NCBI RefSeq assembly: GCF_020515695.1
Contig: NZ_JAIWJA010000005.1
Location: 62,001-126,000, forward strand
Direction of reading: 5' to 3'
DNA from: Pseudomonas sp. MWU16-30317
Lineage (GTDB): Bacteria > Pseudomonadota > Gammaproteobacteria > Pseudomonadales > Pseudomonadaceae
DNA length: 64,000 nucleotides
Of this stretch, positions 37,742 to 45,230 are shown piece after piece. Below the pieces are notes generated by a model, which did no database searches, was not told the origin of the DNA, and worked only from the letters and a program-made list of their open reading frames with translations. Every line of letters begins with the position of its first letter. Position 1 is the stretch's first letter. The position numbers were made by a program, and so were the translations under genes.

Positions 37742-38203
37742 TCAGCCGCGAACGCGCAGGGTCAAGCCCTTGAGGAAATTGCGCAGCAGTTGGTCGCCGC
37801 ACGGGCGATAGTTATTGTGGCCAGCCTTGCGGAACAGAGCGCTGAGCTCTGGCTTGGACACCGGAAACTCCACCGACTTGAGGATGGCGTGCATGTCGTC
37901 TTCCTTGAGCTCGAAGGCCACGCGCAGCTTTTTCAGCACGGTGTTGTTGGTCACCGGCAGTTCGATCGGCTGGGCTGGACGGCTGTCATCCTTGCCCCGC
38001 TTGAAGATCACCAGGCCATCGAGAAAATGCGCCAGCACCGTGTCGGGGCAATGGACGAAGCCTTCTTCCTCTTCCTTGGTCAGGTAGGCGGCGACTTCTT
38101 CCCTGGTCGCTTCGCCACCACCGAGTTTGATCAGCTCGACGACTTTGGCGTCGCCGATGTCGATCATGTAGCGCACGCTGCGCAGTACATCGTTTTGAAT
38201 CAT
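37742..38203 (-). CDS. DUF1456 family protein (YehS-like)
   Basis: 153 residues made of two similar helical DUF1456 units: MIQNDVLRSVRYMIDIGDAK with CPDTVLAHFLDGLVIFKRGK, then TVLKKLRVAFELKEDDMHAI with CGDQLLRNFLKGLTLRVRG. No enzymatic motif is visible and the family's function is unknown. Its start is 55 bases after the pseudouridine-synthase-like gene on the same strand. Confidence 0.85.
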   Translation of the reverse strand: MIQNDVLRSVRYMIDIGDAKVVELIKLGGGEATREEVAAYLTKEEEEGFVHCPDTVLAHFLDGLVIFKRGKDDSRPAQPIELPVTNNTVLKKLRVAFELKEDDMHAILKSVEFPVSKPELSALFRKAGHNNYRPCGDQLLRNFLKGLTLRVRG

Positions 38204-38257
38204 GAAATCGAATCCTGGATAAACGACGTCGCCAACTCGGCGACGCCTGAAAACGGC

Positions 38258-38968
38258 TTAGAACTTCTCGGTGGTCGCCATGTAGCGCCATTCGCCGACG
38301 GGCAGTTTGCCCATGGATACGCCGCCGATACGGATGCGACGGATCGACACCACGTTCAGCCCGACGCTGTTGCACAGTTGCACCAAGACACCCGGCAGCG
38401 GGTTTTTCAGTACGATGCGCAGGCGGGTTTCGTTCTGCCAGCTGACTTTCACCGGTGGCAGCGCTTTGCCCTTGTAGGTGACGCCATGCTGCAGGCGGTT
38501 GAGGCCGTGCTCGCTCATGTCGCCGCTGATTTCGACGACGAACTCCTGCTCCAGCTTGGCGATGTCATCGCTGAGCTTGCGAGCGATACGCCAGTCCTGA
38601 GTAAACACCTGCAGGCCGGCGCAGTACTCGGGTAACTCGGCAGCGCAGCTAAGGCGCACGAAGTGCCCGCGCAACGGCCGTTTACCGTAGCGATGGGCCT
38701 CGGACAAATTCTCCGGAGCGAGCAATCGCTGCAACTGTTCGCGGCTCTGTTCGGCGGGCTGGTGCGCCAGCAAGGTGATCGGGTCGGGGGCCACGGCCTT
38801 TGCTTGTGCATCGAGCTCGACGCGCTGAGCCTCGACCTTGAATTGCGGTTCGTCGACGATTTCGCCGTCCACCCGGACCCAGCCGCCCTCGATGAACAGC
38901 TCTGCCTCACGGCGCGAGCACCCGACCAGTTCGATCAGGCGTTTGGAAAGGCGAGTGGGTTCAGACAT
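38258..38968 (-). CDS. RsuA/RluF-fold pseudouridine-synthase-like protein lacking the usual catalytic Asp
   Basis: 236 residues. An N-terminal S4 RNA-binding domain (LSKRLIELVGCSRREAELFI, GWVRVDGEIVDEPQFKV) precedes a pseudouridine synthase domain like that of RluF/RluE. In active members the motif G-R-L-D-x-D-(T/S)-x-G-L-L holds the catalytic Asp. Here the matching stretch reads AELPEYCAGLQVFTQDW, with Pro where Asp is expected. The C-terminal LNVVSIRRIRIGGVSMGKLP is normal. It may bind rRNA without modifying it, or use another residue. Confidence 0.8.
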   Translation of the reverse strand: MSEPTRLSKRLIELVGCSRREAELFIEGGWVRVDGEIVDEPQFKVEAQRVELDAQAKAVAPDPITLLAHQPAEQSREQLQRLLAPENLSEAHRYGKRPLRGHFVRLSCAAELPEYCAGLQVFTQDWRIARKLSDDIAKLEQEFVVEISGDMSEHGLNRLQHGVTYKGKALPPVKVSWQNETRLRIVLKNPLPGVLVQLCNSVGLNVVSIRRIRIGGVSMGKLPVGEWRYMATTEKF

Positions 38969-39040
38969 GACAGCGACCGTGGCAAGATAAGGCCGCCATT
39001 GTACCCGCGTGGCGCGCGATATTCGCCGTTTAATCTTCGC

Positions 39041-39511
39041 TCAGGCACTGCGTACGCTCTGCCGCGCGGCCAGGCGCAAGTGCAGCAACGGGTAGGGATG
39101 CCCCAGACCGTCCTGCTCGCAGCGGCCGATCACTTCGAAACCCTGTTTGAAATAGAAGCCCACGGCCTGGGCATTCTGCTCGTTGACGTCGATCAGATCA
39201 GCATTCAGGTGTTCGATGGCATAAGTGAGCAGTTGCTTGCCCACACCCTGGCCGCGATGGCGAGGGGCGACGAAGAGCATTTCCACCTTGCCGGCGGCCA
39301 CGCCGGCGAACCCCATGATGCGCTGCTGCGGATCGCGTATGCAGATCAGCATGACGGCGTCCAGGTAGTGTTCAAGCACCAGGGTCCGCAGCTCGCGGAT
39401 GTAGTCGTCGGGCAAAAACTTGTGCGTGGCCCGCACCGATGACTCCCACACTTTGGTCAGCTCGGGGTAGTCGCTTTGGTGGGGCGTGACGATGGTGGGT
39501 TCGTTAGGCAT
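39041..39511 (-). CDS. GNAT-family N-acetyltransferase
   Basis: 156 residues from the ATG at 39511 (MPNEPTIVTPHQSDYPELTK); a start 30 bases further upstream is possible. The acetyl-CoA site is in VEMLFVAPRHRGQGVGKQLL, and the C-terminal NEQNAQAVGFYFKQGFEVIG is typical of GNAT enzymes such as YjaB. The substrate cannot be told from sequence. Confidence 0.85.
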   Translation of the reverse strand: MPNEPTIVTPHQSDYPELTKVWESSVRATHKFLPDDYIRELRTLVLEHYLDAVMLICIRDPQQRIMGFAGVAAGKVEMLFVAPRHRGQGVGKQLLTYAIEHLNADLIDVNEQNAQAVGFYFKQGFEVIGRCEQDGLGHPYPLLHLRLAARQSVRSA

Positions 39512-39588
39512 TGCGGCAGTCTCCATGACGGGGCAGTCCATGGGTAACTATAGTGGGCAGGAAGGATTTTTGTCATCGCCACTACCGT

Positions 39589-39668
39589 CTTCGCGAGCAA
39601 GCTTTGCGCTCACTGGGTGAACTCCGGTAGGGGGAACAACCCGGTGGGAGCAAAGCTTGCTCGCGAAG
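39589..39668. repeat. REP inverted pair between the GNAT gene and rimO
   Basis: Unit CTTCGCGAGCAAGCTTTGCG at 39589 and its near reverse complement ending AAGCTTGCTCGCGAAG at 39668, with about 30 bases between. A variant type with GAGCAAGCTTTG in place of GGGCAAGCCTTG, as at 37704-37725. Confidence 0.82.
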
Positions 39669-39690
39669 AGGCCAGTATGATTGGCGATGA

Positions 39691-41028
39691 TTACAGTGGA
39701 GTAGCCCACAGATCATATTCATCGGCATCGGTCACCCGGCACCAGATCTTGTCGCCAGGCTTGATGCTGCCATCGCTTTCGATGAACACGTTGCCGTCGA
39801 TTTCCGGGGCGTCGAAGAAGCAGCGGCCGACAGCGCCTTGCTCGTCGACTTCATCGATCAGCACTTCGATTTCCTTGCCGATCTTCATCTGCAGGCGTGC
39901 CGCGCTGATGGCTTGCTGGTGCGCCATGAAGCGGTCCCAGCGATCCTGCTTGACGTCGTCCGGCACCACGGCCGCGTCCAGCAGGTTGGCCGGCGCGCCT
40001 TCGACCGGCGAGTACTGGAAGCAGCCGACGCGGTCGAGCTGTGCTTCGGTGAGCCAGTCGAGCAGGTACTGGAAGTCTTCTTCGGTCTCGCCCGGGAAGC
40101 CGACGATGAAGGTCGAACGGATGACCAGATCCGGGCACTGCTCGCGCCAGTTCTTGATGCGCGCCAGGGTCTTGTCTTCGAAGGCCGGGCGTTTCATCAG
40201 CTTGAGCACTTTGGGGCTGGCGTGCTGAAACGGGATGTCCAGATACGGCAGGATCTTGCCGGCGGCCATCAGCGGAATCACGTCATCGACGTTGGGGTAC
40301 GGATAGACGTAGTGCAGGCGCACCCACACGCCCAGGCTGCTGAGTGCCTGGCACAGCTCGAGCATGCGGGTCTTGACCGGCTGGCCATTCCAGAAGTCGG
40401 TCTTGTACTTGACGTCGACGCCGTAGGCGCTGGTGTCCTGGGAGATCACCAGCAGCTCCTTGACGCCTGCTTTGACCAGGCGCTCGGCCTCGCTCAGCAC
40501 GTCGCCCACCGGGCGGCTCACCAGTTTGCCGCGCATCGACGGGATGATGCAGAAGCTGCAGCTGTGGTTGCAGCCTTCGGAAATCTTCAGGTAGGCGTAA
40601 TGACGCGGGGTCAGCTTGATACCTTGCGGGGGCACCAAATCGATCAGCGGGTTGTGATCCTGGCGCGGCGGAACGACGTCGTGCACGGCATTGACGACCT
40701 GCTCGTACTGCTGAGGGCCGGTCACCGACAATACGCTGGGGTGCACATTGCGAATGGCGCTTTCTTCCACGCCCATGCAGCCGGTGACGATCACACGGCC
40801 GTTTTCGGCCAGGGCTTCGCCGATCACTTCCAACGATTCAGCCTTGGCGCTGTCAATGAAACCGCAAGTGTTGACCACTACCACATCGGCGTCCTGATAG
40901 GTCGCCACCACTTCGTAGCCTTCCATGCGCAGTTGAGTCAGGATGCGCTCGGAATCTACCAGGGCCTTGGGGCAACCCAGAGAAACGAAACCGACCTTGG
41001 GGGCGGCTGACGAAGGGACGGTGGACAT
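39691..41028 (-). CDS. rimO: Ribosomal protein uS12 methylthiotransferase RimO
   Basis: Radical-SAM enzyme that methylthiolates an aspartate of ribosomal protein S12. 445 residues from the ATG at 41028 (MSTVPSSAAPKVGFVSLGCP). The N-terminal cluster cysteines are in LGCPKALVDSE, NTCGFIDSAK and GCMGVEES; the radical-SAM CxxxCxxC is in SEGCNHSCSFCIIPSMRGKL. A TRAM domain closes the protein (IEVLIDEVDEQGAVGRCFFD). It is divergent from kup. Confidence 0.97.
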   Translation of the reverse strand: MSTVPSSAAPKVGFVSLGCPKALVDSERILTQLRMEGYEVVATYQDADVVVVNTCGFIDSAKAESLEVIGEALAENGRVIVTGCMGVEESAIRNVHPSVLSVTGPQQYEQVVNAVHDVVPPRQDHNPLIDLVPPQGIKLTPRHYAYLKISEGCNHSCSFCIIPSMRGKLVSRPVGDVLSEAERLVKAGVKELLVISQDTSAYGVDVKYKTDFWNGQPVKTRMLELCQALSSLGVWVRLHYVYPYPNVDDVIPLMAAGKILPYLDIPFQHASPKVLKLMKRPAFEDKTLARIKNWREQCPDLVIRSTFIVGFPGETEEDFQYLLDWLTEAQLDRVGCFQYSPVEGAPANLLDAAVVPDDVKQDRWDRFMAHQQAISAARLQMKIGKEIEVLIDEVDEQGAVGRCFFDAPEIDGNVFIESDGSIKPGDKIWCRVTDADEYDLWATPL

Positions 41029-41308
41029 GGCTAACCTCGGTATTGAATCTTGATATCTGAACGGCCACACGCAAGCGGCCAGGCGGGCGCTGTAGACGCC
41101 TCTTGATCAAAAAGTGCGCAATTCTATCCATGGCCAAGGCGCTTGACCAGCTTTATAGAGGGAAATGCGACGAGTGCTGCGCTATGCTTCGCGGCGTTGC
41201 GCTCGGTCACGCGGTGATGGGCAGCAAAGAATCGGGACCCGATGCGCACAAAAGTGCGCCGATCCTCAAAGTTTTCGCGGGCCCAGGTACAGGTTTCAGG
41301 AGTGGTTG

Positions 41309-43207
41309 ATGGTTCAGGCAAACAGTCAGGCGGGCACCGGGCATTCTCGCCCCGGTGCGGTGGGTATGTTGGTGGCGGCCGTGGGCGTGGTCTATGGCGA
41401 CATTGGTACCAGCCCGTTGTACACCCTGCGTGAGGTGTTTTCCGGAGGTTACGGGGTTCCCGTCAACCATGATGGCGTGTTGGGCATCCTGTCGCTGATC
41501 TTCTGGTCGCTCATCTGGGTGGTCTCGATCAAATACATGCTGTTCGTGTTGCGCGCCGACAACCAGGGCGAGGGCGGGATCATGGCGCTGACGGCGCTGG
41601 CCTCCCGTGCCGCCGCCAACCACCGGCGCCTGCGGGCATTGCTGGTGGTGTGCGGGCTGGTGGGCGCGGCGCTGTTCTATGGCGACAGCATGATTACCCC
41701 GGCCGTGTCGGTGCTCTCGGCGATCGAGGGCCTGGAACTGGCCTTCGATGGCATCGAGCATTGGGTCGTGCCCTTGTCGCTGGTGGTGCTGGTGGCGCTG
41801 TTCCTGATCCAGAGCCGTGGTACGGCGCGTATCGGCAAGCTGTTCGGCCCGGTCATGGTGCTGTGGTTTCTGGTGCTGGGCGCGCTGGGCCTGTATGGCA
41901 TCGTGCAGAACCCCGAGGTGATCAAGGCGCTCAACCCGATGTGGGCGGTGCGCTTCTTCGTGGTCCACCCTGGCATGGGCGTGGCGATTCTTGGCGCCGT
42001 GGTACTGGCATTGACCGGTGCCGAGGCGCTGTACGCCGACATGGGCCACTTCGGCCGCCAGCCGATCGCCCGTGCCTGGTTTATCCTGGTGCTGCCGGCG
42101 CTGGTGCTTAACTACTTCGGCCAGGGCGGTTTGCTGCTGTCCGATCCGGAGACGGCACGCAACCCCTTCTACCTGCTGGCACCCAGCTGGGCATTGATTC
42201 CCTTGGTGGCGCTGTCGACCCTGGCCACAGTCATCGCCTCCCAGGCGGTGATTTCCGGTGCCTTCTCGCTTACGCGCCAGGCCATCCAGCTCGGCTATAT
42301 CCCGCGCATGTACATTCAGCACACCTCGAGCGCAGAAGAGGGGCAGATCTACATTGGTGCGGTCAATTGGTCGCTGATGGTCGGTGTGATCCTGCTGGTG
42401 GTGGGCTTCGAGTCCTCCGGTGCGCTGGCCTCGGCGTACGGCGTTGCGGTCACCGGGACCATGCTGATGACCACGATTCTGGTCTCGGCGGTCATGTTGC
42501 TGCTGTGGAAATGGCCACCGTTGCTGGCGGTGCCGGTGTTGATCGGCTTTTTGCTGGTGGATGGCCTGTTTTTCGCCGCCAACGTGCCGAAGATCGTCCA
42601 AGGCGGCGCTTTCCCGGTACTGGCCGGCACCGTGCTGTTCATCCTCATGACCACTTGGAAGCGCGGCAAACAGCTGCTGGTCGAGCGCCTCGACGAGGGC
42701 GCGCTGCCGCTACCGATCTTTATCGGCAGTATCCGCGTGCAACCGCCGCACCGAGTGCAGGGCACCGCGGTGTTCCTGACTGCACGCTCCGACGCGGTGC
42801 CCCACGCGCTGCTGCATAATTTGCTGCATAACCAGGTGTTGCACGAGCAAGTGGTACTCCTGACGGTACTCAACGAAGACACGCCGCGGGTCAGTGCCGA
42901 GCGCCGGGTCGAGGTGGAAAGCTACGGCGAAGGCTTTTTCCGGGTGATCCTGCATTTCGGCTTCATGGACGAGACCGATGTGCCTGGCGCGCTGGCCCTG
43001 TGTCATCTGGATGAGCTGGATTTCAGCCCGATGCGCACTACCTACTTCCTGAGTCGCGAGACGGTGATCGCTTCGAAGATCGTTGGCATGGCTAGGTGGC
43101 GCGAGGCGTTGTTTGCGTTCATGTTGAAGAACGCCAATGGTAATTTGCGCTTCTTCAATCTGCCGCTTAATCGGGTGATCGAGTTGGGTACCCAAGTAGA
43201 GATGTGA
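41309..43207 (+). CDS. kup: Low-affinity potassium transporter Kup
   Basis: Inner-membrane K+/H+ symporter. 632 residues from ATG 41309 (MVQANSQAGTGHSRPGAVGM) with CAGGAG upstream. The family N-terminal motif VGVVYGDIGTSPLYTLREVF is followed by about twelve membrane helices (for example GAALFYGDSMITPAVSVLSA). A cytoplasmic C-terminal domain follows from about residue 460. A start in the divergent spacer at 41165 would add an unlikely arginine-rich tail. Confidence 0.96.
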   Translation: MVQANSQAGTGHSRPGAVGMLVAAVGVVYGDIGTSPLYTLREVFSGGYGVPVNHDGVLGILSLIFWSLIWVVSIKYMLFVLRADNQGEGGIMALTALASRAAANHRRLRALLVVCGLVGAALFYGDSMITPAVSVLSAIEGLELAFDGIEHWVVPLSLVVLVALFLIQSRGTARIGKLFGPVMVLWFLVLGALGLYGIVQNPEVIKALNPMWAVRFFVVHPGMGVAILGAVVLALTGAEALYADMGHFGRQPIARAWFILVLPALVLNYFGQGGLLLSDPETARNPFYLLAPSWALIPLVALSTLATVIASQAVISGAFSLTRQAIQLGYIPRMYIQHTSSAEEGQIYIGAVNWSLMVGVILLVVGFESSGALASAYGVAVTGTMLMTTILVSAVMLLLWKWPPLLAVPVLIGFLLVDGLFFAANVPKIVQGGAFPVLAGTVLFILMTTWKRGKQLLVERLDEGALPLPIFIGSIRVQPPHRVQGTAVFLTARSDAVPHALLHNLLHNQVLHEQVVLLTVLNEDTPRVSAERRVEVESYGEGFFRVILHFGFMDETDVPGALALCHLDELDFSPMRTTYFLSRETVIASKIVGMARWREALFAFMLKNANGNLRFFNLPLNRVIELGTQVEM

Positions 43208-43290
43208 TGGTTGCTGGTGCGGGTTTGAGGGCATCTTGCAGGTCGGTTTTTGGTTGATCGGTCGTTGGCGGGGCACTTTGGATCGGGGTG

Positions 43291-43516
43291 GTTCTGCTTT
43301 CGAGCCGGCCTTGGGGTCGCGGCCCCCGCCATTGGCCCTTCGCTTTGGCTCAGGGTTCCCGCACTTCGACGCACTGGCGAGGGGCACGCCCCGATGGGCC
43401 TTCCGTGGCCCAACGGGGCTTAGCCGGCATCCATGCCGGCTATCCCCTCGCCAGCACGTCGAAGCGCGGCCTGCTGGAAGGGGGCCGCGACCCCAAGGCC
43501 GACTCGAAAGCAGAAC
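43291..43516. repeat. Large palindromic element, copy A2
   Basis: 226 bases, the same length and ends as A1 (GTTCTGCTTTCGAGCCGGCC ... TCGAAAGCAGAAC). The inner stem uses a different sequence (GCACTTCGACGCACTGGCGA paired with its own complement near 43444-43466), and the outer stem has swapped base pairs relative to A1. Central hairpin AGCCGGCATCCATGCCGGCT is shared. No coding potential is seen beyond frames that read through the palindrome. Confidence 0.9.
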
Positions 43517-43579
43517 AGTGATACTTGCGGCGTTATCGAGCTTTTAAAAGCGTTAGCGGTGGCGCCTCAACTTCCGACT

Positions 43580-43797
43580 GGCTCTGCTTGCGCTTCAGCC
43601 TGGGCGGTGCCCCTCCAGCAGGCCGCGTGGAGGCTTCTGAATCGGTGGCTTCCCGGCATGGATGCCGGGGAAGCCGCGTTGAGCCATGGAGAGCGATTCG
43701 CGGCGTGCCACCGATTCAGAAGCCGGAACGCGGGAACCCCGAGCGTCAGCGAGGGGCCAATGTGGGGCGCCGCCCAGGCTGGAGCGCAAGCAGAGCC
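43580..43797. repeat. Large palindromic element, copy B2 (reverse orientation)
   Basis: 218 bases with ends GGCTCTGCTTGCGCTTCAGC and GCTGGAGCGCAAGCAGAGCC. Inner arms GGCTTCTGAATCGGTGGC and GCCACCGATTCAGAAGCC pair perfectly, and CCCGGCATGGATGCCGGG forms the central hairpin. It lies 63 bases after A2 and just before the acvB terminator, the same layout as A1-B1. Confidence 0.88.
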
Positions 43798-43829
43798 GCA
43801 CCCCAATCCCCAGCCCCCTCACCACCAAC

Positions 43830-43862
43830 AAAAAAGCCCGAATCCATAAAGAACTCGGGCTA
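43830..43862 (-). terminator. Intrinsic terminator of acvB
   Basis: On the minus strand, AGCCCGAGTTC and GATTCGGGCT pair and run into TTTTTG, 19 bases after the acvB stop. Confidence 0.82.
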
Positions 43863-43880
43863 TTCATCACCACCGAAAAA

Positions 43881-45230
43881 TCACTTCTGAGCAGTGTCTT
43901 CCTTACCCTGGAACTTGTCGATCGCATCCGTCAGGCGCTTAGCCAGTGCCGGGTAGTTCTCGTCGAAGTGGTGACCGCCAGGCAGCTCCAGCTTGGTGCC
44001 CGGAGCGGTGGCCTCGGTGCAGCCGGTCTCGTCTGCCTCTTCCTTGCCGTACACACAGAGCACCTTGGCAGCGGGCAGCTTGGCCATTTCCGGTCCGGTG
44101 GGGGCCTCTTTGCCAGCTGCGCCGAGCCAGCCTTCGACTGCGATCTCGAAGCTGCCGGTACGGGCGAAGGCCAGCAGGATCACGCCATCGATGTGGCTCT
44201 GGTCTTCGGGCAGCAGGCGATTGTAGACCGCTGGCAACACGTCGGCGCCAAATGAGTAGCCGGCCAGGATGAAGCGTTTGGTGCCCCATTTCTGCCGATA
44301 GAAGTGCATCAGCTGAGCGAGGTCGTAGGCGGTTTCCTCCGGGCTCTTGTGCTGCCAGTAGTAGCGCAGCGTGTCGATACCCACCACCGGGTAGCCGAGC
44401 TTGGCCATTTCGCCTGCTACGTCGCGGTCCAGATCGCGCCAGCCACCGTCACCGGAGAGGAACAGCGTCACGGTGTCGGAGGATTGCCCCGCAGGCACCT
44501 CCACCACTGGAATCTTCAACTGACCAGCGGATTGCCCGACCAGGACGTCAGTCAGCGAATTCTTCATCACCTGTGGCAGGTTTACATCGTAGTCACTGAT
44601 GCTGGTCTGAGCGTTGGGCTGGTCGCGCACGAAGGCAGCGGCGACGTCGTCCGGGTTGTCATTCCAGGCCACGGTCCATTTGCCGTGGGGTGCGGACTTG
44701 ATCAGTGGCGTCTTGCATTTGGGCTCGAAGGGCGGCGGCGGCACGGCTGGCTTCGGCGCGTCCGGGTCCGGTTCCTCGGCATGCTCGATGGTGAAGTCCA
44801 CCGAGATGGCCTGGGCCTTGTCGTTGTTCTGGCTGGCCAGCCATTGCCACGCCAGGGTCGCACCAGGGCCGATGCCGCTGACCACGTCAGGTGCGCCATC
44901 GAGCTTCTTCAGGCCGGCTTGCAATGCCTGGGCCTGCAGAGTGCAATCGTCTTTGGGCAGGACGATCTGGAGGATCTGCGCCGAGCCGGACTGGCTCAGG
45001 TCCAGCAACTGGTTGTCATTGAGCATCTGCTCGGCCGGAACCGCCAGTGCCACTCGCGACTTGATGCGCGTGCCCGGGGTCACCAATGCCGCCTTGCTGC
45101 CGTCGCTCAGGGCGATTTGCTCCACATGGGCCGCCGGGGCAGGGCGGTTCCAGAGCCAGTAACCGCCCGCCAGCGCGAGGATCAATACCACCAGCGTGAC
45201 GAGAACTGCTCGCCCGTAACGTCGAATCAT
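43881..45230 (-). CDS. acvB: AcvB/VirJ-family serine hydrolase, probable aminoacyl-phosphatidylglycerol hydrolase
   Basis: 449 residues. One N-terminal membrane helix (AVLVTLVVLILALAGGYWLW) places the rest in the periplasm. The C-terminal VirJ domain has the alpha/beta-hydrolase nucleophile motif in LAGYSFGADVLPAVYNRLLP, TLFLSGDGGWRDLDRDVAGE before it, and a late histidine in LPGGHHFDENYPALA. In P. aeruginosa the equivalent gene next to mprF (PA0919) encodes a periplasmic hydrolase of alanyl-phosphatidylglycerol. The start overlaps the mprF stop, so the two are coupled. Confidence 0.86.
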   Translation of the reverse strand: MIRRYGRAVLVTLVVLILALAGGYWLWNRPAPAAHVEQIALSDGSKAALVTPGTRIKSRVALAVPAEQMLNDNQLLDLSQSGSAQILQIVLPKDDCTLQAQALQAGLKKLDGAPDVVSGIGPGATLAWQWLASQNNDKAQAISVDFTIEHAEEPDPDAPKPAVPPPPFEPKCKTPLIKSAPHGKWTVAWNDNPDDVAAAFVRDQPNAQTSISDYDVNLPQVMKNSLTDVLVGQSAGQLKIPVVEVPAGQSSDTVTLFLSGDGGWRDLDRDVAGEMAKLGYPVVGIDTLRYYWQHKSPEETAYDLAQLMHFYRQKWGTKRFILAGYSFGADVLPAVYNRLLPEDQSHIDGVILLAFARTGSFEIAVEGWLGAAGKEAPTGPEMAKLPAAKVLCVYGKEEADETGCTEATAPGTKLELPGGHHFDENYPALAKRLTDAIDKFQGKEDTAQK

